Below, piece after piece: positions 19,706 to 34,000 of a stretch of DNA of 64,000 bases. How positions within the stretch are numbered: position 1 is the first letter of the stretch; every line of letters starts with the position of its first letter. Where the stretch lies: the NCBI RefSeq assembly GCF_043641665.1, contig NC_092193.1:18981446-19045445 (forward strand), in the 5' to 3' direction. Under the pieces are notes generated by a model that did no database searches, was not told the DNA's origin, and saw only the letters and a program-made list of their open reading frames with translations. The position numbers and the translations under genes were made by a program. The stretch comes from Enoplosus armatus. Lineage: Eukaryota > Chordata > Actinopteri > Centrarchiformes > Enoplosidae.

Positions 19706-22299
19706 CTGCATAAACACAAAGCAAAAAAGCAAAAAAGACGTTGGTTTCAATATTTCTTATATTGTGGTATCAAATGCACAGATCAATCATGATCAAATCC
19801 TGCATGTGTGGCTTTATCCAAACAGCAGCACCTAAACCAGGTATATAAAATGAGACATATGCAAATGAATGAATTAATAATGGGATAACAATGATGTGTT
19901 TCCCCTTTAACTTGAGAGACCAAATGTACACAGTCAAATTAGTACGTCTTTTGAAAATGACAGCTGGAGGAGTGAGAGCTCTTTCCTGTTGAGAGCCGCT
20001 GGTCGAGCCGGTTTCAGGGCACTAGTTTGTTTAAGCTAATTCCATCTTGATAGTGATTATCCAACAAACCGATGCTTCATAAGTGCACAAACATGAACTG
20101 AAATCCTACTTTCACTTACAACCAGCTGAGCACTTGAGAGAGTAAAAAGAAAAAAAACAAAAATCAACAGCTCTTTTTCTTTTCCCCGCAGAGTAATTAA
20201 CATTCCAATGATTCCTCAAGTTTTTTTTTGTGTGAAGAATACGTGGAAACGGAGTGTCCAATGGCTGTGCTCTAAGGACTGGGGGGTGTAATGGTTCAAG
20301 TGGCTGCTATTTTCGGATGTGAACATGGAAAAGAAATCCAAACATGAGTGATTTCAGGGTTAGAAGCCTTAGCAGGGCTTTTCAGAACTACAAACGATAA
20401 GCAGAGTGTGCTGTAAAATAGAGTGGTGTCACTAAAGAAAAGCTGTTAGACACGTCAGCAGTTTGTCTGGAGAAGCTTGGATGTCAGGAAAACTGCTATT
20501 GTTTGGTTTAGCGCCACAACAAACGATAATTTTTATATACATGAATATTTTCTCGATGAATAGGCTCGGTCCATAAAATGTCAGAAAACACTGAAAATGC
20601 CTTGTCTTGTTTAGTCTGAGCAGCAATCCAAAACCCAAAGGTATCCAATTTAATATCATGGTAGTCTAAGAAAACCAGCAAACATTTACATTTAGGAAGC
20701 AGGAATCAGAGAGTTTTCAGATCTCCATTAATCTATCAACGAAATTAATTAAAAAACTAATCAATTAATCGACTAATCGTTTCAGCTCTAGTTTGGTTTT
20801 AGTTTTCTAACTGGCAGTAATAGTCACAGAAAAATAAATCTGCAAACTGAGTATTCACTAATAACACTTAGGGTTAGGGTACTCTTCTTTATGGCGCCAA
20901 ACCATCAGAAGGGTTTGAACCTCAAGAAGCTTTAAACTCCATCAGTGGTCCAATAAGTGACAGTCATGCAAGCAGCTGACCAGGATTTAGACTGACCTCC
21001 CCTTAGGTCCCAGAGAGAAGGGTAGAGAACGTTCACCCTCACAAGAGCCACTGAAAACAGCACAGCGTTTGCACTTTCTAAAAGAGCGAGTACACCAGGT
21101 AAAGAAGTGACACTGCTTCTGATCTGAAAAGGCAATGTAGACCACTGGCTACCTTCGTCTGCACTGACAGGCTGGACTCATTGCCATTTTGCCCTGCACA
21201 AATACTCTGGGTCCACAAGAAGCTTCTGATTGTCTGTTGTAAGCAAATAGTTAAACCATTGAGGCTGTGTGTGCACTCAGAGTGAGCAACTTCCTGGATC
21301 CATCAGCAAATAAGAGGTGAAATAAGAGAAAGCTTCTTGTGCCATTAACACTGTTTCCACAGTAAACTGTAAACCGCAAGCTGGAAAACATCTGCATGGT
21401 TGTTTAATATTCCTAAAAAATAAAATGACAGTATTTCTAATGTAATGCTACACTGCAGTATTGCCATGGCTGCCTCTTGTCCCAGTTATATCACATTTAT
21501 TACATTTAATATCTGACAGAGTGGAAAGGCATAACTGTACACGTGGGTATCCTCTGAGACCACATCAATAATAAAAAGGTTCAAAGCAGCAGAAGCACAT
21601 AGTGCACGTGCGCGTCCATGTGAAACAGGAGGGGGGGGGGGGCTATGCTGTCTTAATGTACTAATGTAGTTTTAAAAAAATAGGCTTATAGTGACACTAT
21701 TGGGAGAAATTACCATGGCGCAGAATAAGTTCACATGATTTCACTATTGTGTCAAACACACTTTAAATCCCCACAGGAATGTTTTGTCATTGGAGGAGTG
21801 CAGGAGTCGTTTCCTGTTTGACATAACAACAGTCATTAAGCAGCTGACCTCCTCACCCCTCGCGGAGACACACGGCGATCATGTCGGCTACAATAATGAC
21901 AACACTGTCTCCCGTCCGCTTTCTTTCCAGCAGAGAGTCACACTGGCAGCCACGGTCTCGTTTAAACCCGAGCAAACTTCCTCTGCTGCTAGTGCGCATG
22001 TGACACAGTTCTGGCACGAATGGAGCCCCATACAGGACAGCTCAGGAGTCCGTGCCGTTGTGATAGGAAGTTTGTTTACACTTTAGTACTAATTTAAGGC
22101 CGTCTGCGTCTTCGTGAAACATAGTATTAGCAGTCAAATTAAAAGCAACGGTCAAGTAATTGCCCAAAGTTTACAAAATTACAGGGTACGTTATTCTAGA
22201 TGAACATAATACGACGTGATAAAGATAAATATAAAGGAAAAGTAATTACTGACTTAAACCCTATGGCAGGAATACAGTAATATATCGTCAGTTACTCAC
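19706..22299 (-). other. csrnp1: Probable csrnp1 intron 1
   Basis: No coding frame stands out. The stretch lies between a clear acceptor (TTTATGCAG, exon start 19705) and a strong donor at 22300/22299. It holds a reverse copy of repeat family 2 (about 20470-20790) and a G-run near 21630-21642. Short ORFs around 21784-22086 show no recognisable protein. Confidence 0.4.
20470..20790 (-). repeat. Dispersed repeat family 2, reverse copy
   Basis: In reverse complement, GACATTTTATGGACCGAGCC is followed by a block with TATTCATCGAGAAAATATTC and ATTATCGTTTGTTG, matching the copies at 12.2 and 60.9 kb. The right part carries AT-rich CTAATCAATTAATCGACTAATC, which is often seen at the ends of this type of fish repeat. 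Confidence 0.55.
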
Positions 22300-22500
22300 C
22301 ACGAAGTAAAATGCAGCATAACAACAGGCTGAAATTCACACGAAGTTACGGGTCTTGTCCGCGGACCAGCCAGCTGGGCATTGTGTGTGCCTCTGTGTTT
22401 ATGTGGAGCTTCACAGTAGTACCAGTGTGAACATGAGAGGACTGGCTGGGAGCTCCCCAAGAGACGACAGTTAGCAGCAAGATAGTGCATCCTCTTGGAA
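22300..22500 (-). other. csrnp1: Probable non-coding first exon and promoter of csrnp1
   Basis: On the minus strand a near-consensus donor, CTTCGTG|GTGAGTAAC, ends at 22300. The sequence before it is GC-richer than its surroundings and has no conserved frame. The acceptor at 19705 leaves 28 bases before the csrnp1 start codon, so an upstream non-coding exon is required, and this is the best candidate. The transcription start is unknown; the outer boundary given is approximate. Confidence 0.4.
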
Positions 22501-24760
22501 CCTCCTCAGAACTCGCACCTGCGCACAACTGTTTGGATGGCTAGCAATATCGTACGGTTATTTAAGTAGGAAATGTCAGACATAAGCTATTATTAAGTAA
22601 CATGTACATGACAGTCCACCTCATGAAACAGTAGCGACGTTTTAGTGATTCAAACGCACCACAAAGCTCTCATTAAAGCTAGCTAAAGACTTTGTTCGGT
22701 CTCAAATCAGTTGAAGCTCGTTCAGACCAAAACAACCAAACTTGACACACTCCAGCTTAAAAAAAAAAATGAAGTCAAGTTCATACATCATTGTAAACAC
22801 GTCTATCTAACATTTGTCCATGGAAAGGAAAGTTACAGTTAGCCGGCTAACACCAGTTCTCCTGCACAACGAAAGCGGACGCGGTTGGGAGCGGGAGTCA
22901 TCTCGCTTCACATCAGTGCTCTCTGTGGCTCCCCTGACTCTCTTGACGCAGACAGTGACACACGCAGAGACAGGAGACGCTCTAGCTGTCACTGCTGCCC
23001 ACAGATCCCTGTTCACACTGCACTGTTACAACCAGTGATGTAAATAAATAACTTCTAAACCTCCAGCTGGTGATTATCAGAAGGCAATCGGCCACTATTA
23101 CAAACAGGTTAGAACACATGTTCTCATTTGGACTGTAGGACCACTTCCATTATTATTTTTATCCAATATAACAAAACTCAGTGAACTCAATGATATTTCG
23201 AGGGTTGACAAAATAATTGGAATACCCTACAGTACAATAGGAGAAGCTCATATTTTTCAGCTATTGTTGAGACTGGCAGAATTGTTGATTGAACTCAAAG
23301 GTCATTTTAGAGGCTGTAATATTTTTTTTTTTACCTAGTCGAAATATGTTATGATTTTGTTCAACTTCTCTCCTTTCAGTTCCCCTCTCTATATTTTATA
23401 ATATGTGCATTGTTTGTGACAGAAACAACAGCACTTCCGAGAGCAACTGTGTGGAAGTGAAGAAAGGCTGCAGTCATTTTAAGTTTATAAGCAACTGAAT
23501 ACCAAAGGATGCATTTTAACCACTACTGAAAACTTAATGCACAAAGTTGAATACAAAGGAATGCATGTAATTGAAAGATTTTACTTTGAAAACCATCTAT
23601 CTAAATGTAGGTGGCTTGAGTTAAACTCTGTTGAATTTTAAAAAGGCAGTTTCAAAAACTAGATTTTGTTTCTGGTTCCCAAATTCAGTGCTATTTAAAT
23701 TCAACATTACTGTTCGTATTCAGTTGTGGTTACATTTCATAATTAGGTATTCAGTTTCTTATAAGATTGAAATCCTTATGGCATTTCGTTATTTAAAGAT
23801 GACACATACTGCCAAGTATTCATCTTACATTATTGTAATGTGACTCACTGGTGTTCCTCTGAAATAGTGATTTAAGTCAGACACTCCTAAACTCCAGGAA
23901 ACTCCCTGCAGTGCAGAGAAGCTGTAGATCGGCAGGATTATGGATTTGGGCGTGAAGCCTCTGCCTCTTGCACTCAAGGAAAAATCCTCTTCCCTGCTTT
24001 CCTGTTATATTCTATTTCTTGTTAACAGATGTTAGCATTAGTTAGAATTGGAAGTTTGTCTGTGTGCATACATGCACATGCTCATTTTGAACTGTCCAAG
24101 CTGTTAACTGTTTTTTGGGAAAATAAGTAGAGTGAGAAAAAAAAAAGTAAAGCGACTGGATTAACATTCCAGTGTCTCTGCTTTTAAAGATAATCATAGG
24201 CTACTCTGTCTCTCCAACTGGGAGGAAAATGAAGCTCAGCGCTCAGAGGGATGGACAGCTTAACAGATGGACAGACAGATGAACGGAAAGACAGAACAGA
24301 AGTCCAAAATACGCTTGAGCTTTGACCCCATGTTGATACACATCAGTGCTTCAGTTTGAAGAAAAACCTGTTGGTCCAAACACTCTGGCCGGAGGAAGGA
24401 CTGCTCGTCCCGACCTCAGCAGCACTCAGTGGAAGTGTTATGAGAGTGTGACCCACTTTGGCTAGGATCACTCTAGTGCATGTGTGTGTTTCTATTCCAC
24501 TGACCTGCACAGGGAGTAAACACCAGGGAGACAGAGCAGCAGGAAAGGAGGGAATTACTAATATAAGCATGTGAAACAGCACATAAATAACCAGGAATTG
24601 TCTTGTCAGGAAAAAGTTATTTTAATGCTCAAACCTGGACTGTATTTGATGTAAAGTATATTTGGCAGCTTGGAGGTCCATCCAGTCTGCGCATCCTCTC
24701 TGAGATCTTGGTGTGACTCACTCATAAAACATGATCAAAGTGCTACGTGAGGCTACATGG

Positions 24761-24770
24761 CTATTTATAG
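24761..24770 (+). promoter_or_regulatory. Perfect palindromic-type MEF2 consensus
   Basis: CTATTTATAG fits YTA(A/T)4TAR exactly. Xin family genes are known muscle genes and MEF2 targets, and this site lies upstream of xirp1, but 6 kb away and closer to nothing else. One such match is expected by chance in AT-rich sequence of this size, so its use is only a possibility. Confidence 0.3.
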
Positions 24771-25643
24771 TACAATCACACTGCCTGTCCAAAAATACAT
24801 TTGTGCAGTACAGTTGGAGTTTCCTGTTCCTTTTGCTGGCTGTTACTGCGCACAGTGTGACTTCACTTAAATGTGTCAGGAGGTTGATCCATATTTTCTC
24901 GGAACACACTGGTGCGGCACTAACAGAGAAGAAGATGAGTCACGGAGGGAAATTCATATTTCACTTGAACAGCACTGAAATAGTCAGTGAAATAGTTACT
25001 TCAGCATGTACATGAAATACACAGTAATTCTGTCACAATTTACTGTATGTATCAACTTTATCATTTGTCTAACTAACCCAGATTGCTAACCTGATTTATT
25101 TACATATGTTTTCAGATTTAATTCCGTTCACATGTCATGTAAATGACAATGAGGAGGTGACATTTTGTGCCACAGTACTGGTTCATTATTTCACAGCTCC
25201 TTTCCTCAACATTGTCATCCACTCATGTTCTGTCTGACAGATGATCCCATCTCAGTGAGAGTAAACCCTTGCTGTGCTCTCTGTCCGGAGTCCACGTTAC
25301 ATAACTTATAGTTAGCCTACATTGCTGCGGCCTCTCAGGTTGCTGCCACTGGCTCTTGTGGCCCTGTTTTCTCAGTCAAGCTGCGCCAGCGATGGCCCAC
25401 ATACAGCGATATACTGACAGAGCTTGACAAAGCTTCAGGCGTGTGAAACTGTGCCCCAGTTCCTCCTTCTTTCCTGTGGACACTATCTCAGGGATTTGAC
25501 CCCTTTTTAAGCTCACACTCAGTTTTATAACAGGAAGTATCAGGTATAGCGTCGGACTGTGAGTTATTATATTCCAGTCGGGTTCCAAATGGAGCCTGGA
25601 GATTGTTTTGTTTTCCTGAAACATACGTCCTTGACTACAGAAT

Positions 25644-25720
<77 letters not shown>
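25644..25720 (+). repeat. Tetranucleotide microsatellite (TAGA)n
   Basis: About 19 uninterrupted copies of the four-base unit, then a slightly diverged end (GGATAGACAG). Confidence 0.97.
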
Positions 25721-28504
25721 GGATAGACAGTGAAATAAGTTGACCATGATTCACTCTCTCATGATATTGAGAAATGGAGAATAAACTCCCACATTCTCTC
25801 TCTGTGTGTCTCTGAATGGTTGATGTCTTACTCCGGCTCCTCTCAGGGAAACGTCACATGTACACGAGTTGGCTCCTTTTTACACGGCCTCAGATGTCGT
25901 ATTTTGACTGTCGTCACCATGGTCGCAAGGGCAAATATAGAACAGCTGTTTCTATTTCAGAGGACGAAAAGGCAGTGAATCATTCTGTTTGCCTTCATCA
26001 TCATCATCAGCAGCAGCATGACTGCTGTCATCATCAACATGGGCAACATCTCTGCAGTCATTAGTGCCACTGTTATTTACGTCAGTGATGTTCTTGGCTT
26101 TACACATGATCCTTTCACTCTGACTTCAGGTTTACTCATCTTTTTAAATGATGGTGTTCACTTCTGAAGCAGTCACGTCCGTTTGCTGGATTTAAATAGA
26201 TTTAAAGGCAATGAGTGTTCAGAGTTTAACAACAAAACTTCAAATCTTAAGCATTTCTCTATAACATTACATGTTCATGACTAAATAAGCAACAAGGAAA
26301 GTTCAAGTTTGTTAGGCGTTATTTACTAAGAGTTTAAACAGTCATGTGCTTCATCAGAACTTTGTGAGGTGTTTTCAGCTGTGATTAGGTTTTGATATGT
26401 TTAGTTTTTAAATATTAAAAGTGTGATTAAAATAAACAAATGATTTCCTCATTTCTTCATTTCAAATCTTTTTCAAATACTGAATCAGAAATGCCCAAGA
26501 AAATGATGTCTTGTGCCTCACAAACAATAGACATGGGAAGTGACACCCTAGATAACGTTTTAGCCAGTCCCTAAAGCTCAGGGAGAGAACGTTACAGACA
26601 CCCATATTGATTTTTTTCTCCCTCACATTTTATGCAGAATTTGTGAATCAATGTAGCCAAATCCTGAACTCTTGAATCAGTTGGGTTAATATTTATATCC
26701 TTGATGTACCCCACAATTGTTGTGCTAAGTATGTGACATCACTTTTTTCCAGCTGAGCCCTGCCTACCTGAAACCAGAGCACAGATAAAACAGCGCGGAC
26801 AGAAATTTTATGTGAAATAACCAAAAGTGTTCCAAAGTTCTTATTGAACCTCACTGCTCTTAGTAAGAAGCTGATTGAGCAGAAAAGGTCAGCGCCTTTA
26901 AACTGAACTGTGTGCCAAACATCTATCAAAAGAGACGCCAATCTCACTTTCTCCACTCGGAAAATGCCATCAGGTAAAGACTTTAGGTAAAGTTTCACAA
27001 CAGTGACACCTTAAGTGATGTGCCAACTGCCATCCCTTTGTCTGTGCAGTGGTATCTGTTTAGGGGGGTGACACTAGAGAACTTCCTGTGACACCCTGAT
27101 GGCAGGCGCTGGCCTTGTGCCAAGTGTGTGTCTAGCCTGCTCCCGGGGCTGGTCCGGGGGTATCGTGTCTCTGTAGCATAGTCACTTGGGCTACAACATC
27201 CTGGAACCCAAGGGTGCTCTCTGCGCAACATGGAGGTTGGAAAATGGATATGAAAGAGATCTATGCTATAATGGCAATACACAGTGTACTGCAATGTATA
27301 ATTCAAATGCCTTCACTTAAGAGCCTTGTCATTGCTAAGAATAGTAAGGCTCAAAGCTGCTTTTCTATGTAATATATATGTACAGTAGGCATGTCATTCA
27401 TTAACTAATATGATCAACATAATTTCAATTAACAGTATATCATTTCTTCTTATGAGGGCAATTCTGCCCATTGTATCCCTACAAAACATCATGCATGCAT
27501 TATCACTTTTACAGTATTGTTGCAAAAGCAAGTCAAGCTGCAGCCCAGAGTGCAAAGTAGGTTACACAACTACAGTTTTCAACAGAAGTGATCTTATCTC
27601 GCTGCATGTTAGCAGCAAAAAGCTGTGACAGCCGAGCAGCTGTGTGATTGGGTTTGACATTCCCCCTCCAACAATGAGCCTCTTGTCAACATTGGCCACA
27701 GAGCTGTGGTGACCTTTCTTACAAACTTACAAACTGGCCCCTTGTGATGCAATGTGGACACAAAAGGCATTTTTTCCCCCTGAAGGAACGCAGTGAAGAC
27801 GTATTTCTCTTTAGGATTAAGTTGTTGCATTATGCACACTAACAAAGTTCCTGCTCTCCTCTGTTCTCTTTGCCACTGACTGCGTCTGGCTGTCAGCCCT
27901 CCTCCTGCGCTCTCCCAGCAAAGTGTGTTCTGCTGCTGGTGTTGGCTGTCACATGTGGCTCCATGTGAGGCTTTTGCAGGAGCACACAGCAGCAACAGCA
28001 GCAGCAACAGCAGGAGGAGGAAAGAGCCCTGCTCTGCTCTCAGCTGTTCAGGCCAGCACTGACTGTTCTGTGGAGCTGTGTGGGTGAGACTGTGTGTCTC
28101 CCCCCCCAACGCTCCCTCCCCTACATGCTCAATCACTCACTGATTGCCCCTCTCTTCTTCCACTGCAGCTGGCAAAACACATGCATTAAAGGCTGACAAC
28201 GCAACAGTCAGACACAGGGTGGGCTTCTCACTTCTCTCACTGATGTCTGACTCCACTGTTACTCACTGTCATGTATTCATGTGTTTGCACAAAGCATTAA
28301 GGTGTATTGTGATACTTTGATGGAATGTCAGGCTGCCTTTGTTAACAAACATCTAATGCACATATAGTCTCACAAATAGCTGCCATTTATACACGTGCAC
28401 TCTCCTGGTTAACTGATAAGTATGACAGCAAATGTTCTGTCAACAAGCGAGCTGTTAAGATGCCCTTTAACCTCATTTGTCATAGATGGGGGAGGCGTGT
28501 TGCT

Positions 28505-28523
28505 CTGGCGCCATCTCCTGGCT
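28505..28523 (-). promoter_or_regulatory. CTCF-like motif
   Basis: The minus strand reads CCAGGAGATGGCGCC, one mismatch from the CTCF core. A weaker relative, CCACTTGGGGGCTTC, is on the plus strand at about 28831-28845. Together they could mark a boundary between csrnp1 and xirp1. Binding is inferred only. Confidence 0.3.
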
Positions 28524-29078
28524 TTTAAATGATATTAACGCTAAATACCATCAATGGTGTGTTTTTCTCCATGAGAGAATGACTGAACTATTTTCTCCAC
28601 TGGAGGTCGACATAGTAAATGCTCATGTGAAATCATGTGGTCAGATGAAAGATATATTATTAGTATTAGATGACTGCAGGTCTTATAAGAGTGAAAAACA
28701 GGAAACGGGCAGCCAAACACTGACACAATACAGCCTATATCCCTCTCATAACAGCAAAATAACAACACCTGCAATAACTAATTGTATAATATTATAATAA
28801 TGTAATATAACGTATAATAATATGTGTTGGCCACTTGGGGGCTTCAGAAGCAAGGGGGCACACACAACATTGACACATTATCAAACTGCTAAATAAACTG
28901 TTTTTATTTACACATCCAGCTATTACAGAGCAACATCAGCATTCATTTGGAGTCATGTTTCTGTCCACCTGTGTCTAATAGTCACTTTCCTCATATCTCT
29001 GTTTTACTTCTACAGGAAATACCTGGCTCTTTAAATGGGAAATGGCTGCATTTATATTTACAATTTGCGCATTCTCTC

Positions 29079-29119
29079 ACACACACGCACACACACACAC
29101 ACACACACTGACACACACA
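29079..29119 (+). repeat. Dinucleotide microsatellite (CA)n
   Basis: A CA run with a few interruptions (CGCA, CTGA). Confidence 0.95.
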
Positions 29120-31008
29120 GGCCTACTTTGAAAACAGCTGGAACACTGATGAGAGCCGTGAGAGTGAACCAAAAACAGCAGCGTTTCAGGCCGGGGGGCC
29201 ACAGCGATGAGCTTAAAGACACTAAAAAGCTCTGTAGAGCTGTAGAAAACTGCAGAGTCAGCGGTAATTAGCTGTAGGTTCATCAAAATGAGTGACACGT
29301 TTCACATTCACGTAGTCATTTGATCCATTGTTAATATACATATATTGATTATAGCAGCTGTAACGTTACTACAAATAAACACCAAACCGCAAGCGACAAA
29401 GCTAGCGTGGTATACTTGCCCAGGAAAGTAGCTATGGAAGTTATCTTAATTGAGCTACCTCACTTTCTAACATAAATTACCTGGGAAAATATGAAAACAC
29501 ATTAACAGAAAGGTAACAGCTGCTTTAGGTAAGAGCAGTTGAGTTTTTCAGCGCCTTAAAAGTCAGACATCAGATCTCAAACCATTCTTTAATTCTCATT
29601 TTACTCAGATTCTCTCACTTCAGTGTGTCGTTGTTAAATGTTGTAAACTAGTGAATCTTAATGAAAGTTAAAGATTACTTCATGTTTCCTGTGTCGAAGA
29701 AGAGTAATATACAAAGTTCTCTCTTTATTGGTGAATATAATTCACGTGCCAACAGTTTGGTGGAATTGTAACTCCACCCTCTGAGCACCAGCAGACTGTA
29801 ATCATCAACAGGAATGAGCGCTACATAGATTTACATGCAGTGTCAGCTTTTCCTGTGCTTTGGATATGTCCTGTATCGGCAGAATGGCAGTAGCAACTTA
29901 ACACATCCATTTAAGCACACCGAGGAATACTGGTGTGAATGGAGGTGAATGAATATGACTCCGGCTGCAGTGATAAAGTGGCTATGATAAGCATGCCAGG
30001 TGCAGATAAAATGCTGCTGCTCTGAGCTTTGGCATGCGATACAGTAGCAGAGCGGCCAGCTATGCCAGGCATTTCAACGCTGACATCTGCCTGGACCAGC
30101 TGTCATAGTACACACAGGTCTGCTCTGCGGTTTCTCAGTGATTTTTAATGCATCACACTGTCATCACTGTCATTAGTATTTGAACACCAAACTGAAAACA
30201 AACTGATGATGAGATGGATTTTATCTGTGTTCTTTATTGCTTTGCATAATAAAAACACATCTGAGGTTCTATTGATCTGACATATATCAGGTGATGTTAT
30301 GGTGGCAGATCTCATATCCGGAAAGCCTCGAATCACAAGGTGCCAAAGGACTTTGGCCACGAGAAATTGCTGTGTCTTGTGAGAGATGCTCCTAAACCAC
30401 AAGTCAGCCGCAAAGACAGAGATGCACAGGTGGCTTCTGCTTCTTCTCTTCAGGTACGGGTTGAATATTCTTGTGATTTTGCAGATAGAGCAGCTTAACC
30501 TTATTTGCAATGACAATATTGTAACTGTCTTTGTAGCCAATGGATTTCTTTACCTGCATGAGTTTATATAGGGACATTTGAATATGAATGTCACAGTCCA
30601 AAATTCAGATCTTGTAACTTTTTTCTCTTTTTTGAGTCTTTTTGGAAACAATATAATCCTATATTTATATTGATTGTATTATAGCACATAGTCATACTGA
30701 GGCGTAAAACTTCAGGGTTTGCTGTCTAAGTGCAGGAGTTCATAAACATTAACAGAGTCATATGACTGTCAGTGTGACAATCTGTTATATAATAACTCAA
30801 ATGAAGCCAAACCTCAGCTGCATGCTTCAATTCTAGACAGAATATTGAATGTATTGTATATATATATGTTCTCCTGTAAATGTGATAATATGCTGTAAGT
30901 CATATCATTTCTGTTACAAATCATTTGTATAATAAGGCCATTCGAGGTTGTTGACACACATTACTGCTTTAATTCTTCCTTATTTTAGCTGCTGTTAGAG
31001 GGACTGCT

Positions 31009-34000
31009 ATGGAGACATTTGGCCTGAGGAGGACTCAGTCCCTGAAGAGTCTTTCTGGGGTTCAGGAGAGGTCATGGGTCATGCCAGCTCCCACCCGCTG
31101 GGACAGGAAGTCTGTGTCTCAGCTGGTGCAACAGTAAGTTCAGCACAATATACTGTGTATGCACATTCACACAGAAGCAAAGTAAACTGAGCATGCTTGA
31201 GTTCCTCCTCTGGTAACCAATGAGGAATGAAAGCTGAGCGTCAGTGCTTTGTTTAGGGGCAAATAGACTGTTTCATTTATAAATTCATCAATACATTTGT
31301 TCAAACAGATACCAAAGATACCAAAGCTGTGCTGACCTAAGGAGTATTGAAAAAGTGGAGCATGAACTCCAGGTAGTACATGGCTTTCTTTTCTTTTTTT
31401 CATCATGAGTTATAAATGTGACATTAAAAGCATTAAAACAACAACACCCTCCAAAAACAGATAAAAAAAAACAATCTCTGCTTTCAGGTGTCAGAAAGCT
31501 GTGTGGACAGTCGATGGAGGAGGCTGGAGAGCAGGGAGAGTGTGGGCCTGTGGGGATCTGGAAGAAGCACTAATCTGTCCAGGAGTCGCTCCATGGACTT
31601 CCTCCCTCAGAGGGAGTCTTCAGGCACCAAAGCTCTGTGCGCCCTGTTTGAGTCCAAGGCCACCCTGCAGCAAAGCTTCAACAGCAGCCCTCGGCTGAAC
31701 TCAGCAGCTGCTACTGGTAGTAAGACAGGGAGAGACCGCCCTCTGCAGGACTGGAGAAGCTACAACACTCCTTTAAAGGATGCAACCATTCAGGTGTGTG
31801 AGTTTAGTGCGTGTGTTAATATTTTATACATGATTCAGCATGATGTGGCTACCGGGGCTACCCAGGGCAGGCAAATTAGGGAGCATTAAGGGACTTGATG
31901 TACAAAGTGTTTACACACAAACAGTTAACAGGTCATTTAGTACATGGACTCAGACACTAAACATAAACAACCAAACAAAGGACACCACAGGCTTCAGAAA
32001 CGTCAAACTATTCCTTTAAGCTCCTGTTCAAATCTTAGAAGGTCACTTTCCCGAACAGGGCAACCAAAGACATAGTGGGACACTAGGAAGACCAGAAACA
32101 GCGTGTTGTAACTGTCTTCATGACACTGCATGTTGTCTATCCACAGAGAACCTCCCAGGTGGAAGGAGGAAAGGCCATGAATGGGCTCCCGGAGTCTTAC
32201 GACAGAGTGTCCAGATACTCACACGGTGAGCGGTGGTGCTGGATTTCATGTTTGTAGTCACTGAAGTCTGATAGGGCAGATGGGATTGGTGCCAGGGTTC
32301 CCTCAAAGGCATGAGATCACTGTTGTATTTTGGTGCCACAGTTCACAATCAGTTGCCCTCACTTTATAGAGCTATTGAACACTTTTAAAACCAATGTCAC
32401 TGATCTTGGAGCAAGCTAATGTTTGTGTTCCTGCTGGTTCTTTGAAATATGTATGTAGGCTGAGACATTTATCTGCTTGAGCATCCCCACACATCTAGTA
32501 TATCAAATGAACCTAAACAAAGTTACCACAGAGTGAAAATGGCAGGATCAAGGCCTCTGGCAGTGTCATCACCATGTGCATCCTGACAGAGTTGGATCTC
32601 TGTGTCCTTTGGCCCTGGGAGTTGCAGGGAAACAGCTAAATAAAGACAAGGATGTAGCGGTGTAAATACATAACTATGCGTTCAGCACACATGCTTAAGA
32701 TAGGAGTGAGGCTGTCGCTGATGGCTCTGACCGTGACGCAGACCTTGGCCCCTCAGCCATGCCTCCCTGTGTCCTGGAACTGATACTGCTCCAGCGTATC
32801 ATAGTTGACGCTTTGACCCTTTTGAGCCTTGGCACAGACAGGAATTTCTGAGGATTACTGACAAAAATCAAGGTGTACTTTCCGAAACACAGGTGTAAAT
32901 ATTTTAAAACGTCTCTCACCGTCTACTAGCAATCTAGCAGAATATATGTGGCAATACTAATATGAAATAGTCTCCTTATCAGTGTACCCCTTTACCAAAA
33001 TTGTGAGTTGAGTTTAGTACGCGTTTTTTTTTGTTTTATGTTGCCCACCAAACATCCACCGACACACATTCTGCAGGTCCCACCCAGTGCCCGTTATAGT
33101 GGGTGACAATGTAGCTATGGGAATTAGGAGGTGGAGGGGTGCCCCAGTCCCTCGGTGACTAACAGAGGTGATTGACTCAGCCGAGTAGCAGCAGCCGCCA
33201 GCCCACCCTCCCAAAATAGCCAAAGTCTTCCACTGGGAGCAGCGGGCTCTGATAAAAATCAGCTGTCACCGAGGCCACAGAGCTAGAAAGAGTTCAGTCA
33301 CAGTGAACTGAGGAGCAGAGAGGAGCACTGAGAGAGGAGACAGGCTGTATCACACATCACAGGGGGCCTTAAGAGTCAGTTCTCCAACACAGCGGAGATA
33401 CACAGGGAAGTGACAGAGAGCGGCGCTGGATGGTATTTTAGTGAGTATCATATAAAACTGATGCAAATGTGTCTAATGTAAAAAATTAAAAAAACTTATA
33501 TAATAATGACTGAGAAAGCTACTTAAATGTATACATTGTTTTATATTACAGTACCTTAGTCAGTCGGATATGATTCCAATCTGTACGATAAGTAGAATGA
33601 ACGTGGAGTGGATGCTCTTTACTTTTATGTCGGTAAAAACAGTGTTCAAAATAGTATTGAGTTAATGTTTAATATTGTGTCAGTGTGTCAATGATAAGTC
33701 ACTAAGAAACAGGATTAATTAAGAAAGAAAATGATGATCTGAATGCTTTCCACGTTGCTCTTATTTAAGACTATTATTATTATTATTATTATTATTGTTG
33801 TTATTATTAATATTAGTGATATCAGAGCTAAACAAGCTCACAAAGCGGCGTGACTATATTTCTGGCATCTTCATTAAGGCTTAAGTGGCTATCAATTTTC
33901 AGCCCCTTATCCTTAGAAATGTCTGGAATGGAAGGTCAGACAACAGGATCGCTCAGTCTTCTGAGTGATGACGAACTACGAAATGAGAAGCCGCATATGT

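Larger units (their letters stand above)
22501..30988. other. Spacer between csrnp1 and xirp1 (head to head)
   Basis: About 8.5 kb separates the divergently transcribed csrnp1 and xirp1. I find no gene in it. A minus-strand frame at 28136-27609 encodes a Leu run, but that comes from a CAG/CTG-rich tract near 27985-28020. The left end (22800-23000) is CpG-richer and may be shared promoter sequence. Microsatellites, a MEF2 consensus and CTCF-like motifs are listed separately. Confidence 0.5.

Noticed and set aside
20868..20880. Telomere-like GGGTTAGGGT
   Set aside because: Fewer than two units, not an interstitial telomeric array.
27609..28136. Minus-strand frame of 175 codons with a signal-peptide-like Leu run
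   Set aside because: The Leu run comes from a CAG/CTG-rich tract, the rest has no conserved motif, and there are no splice or promoter signals around it.
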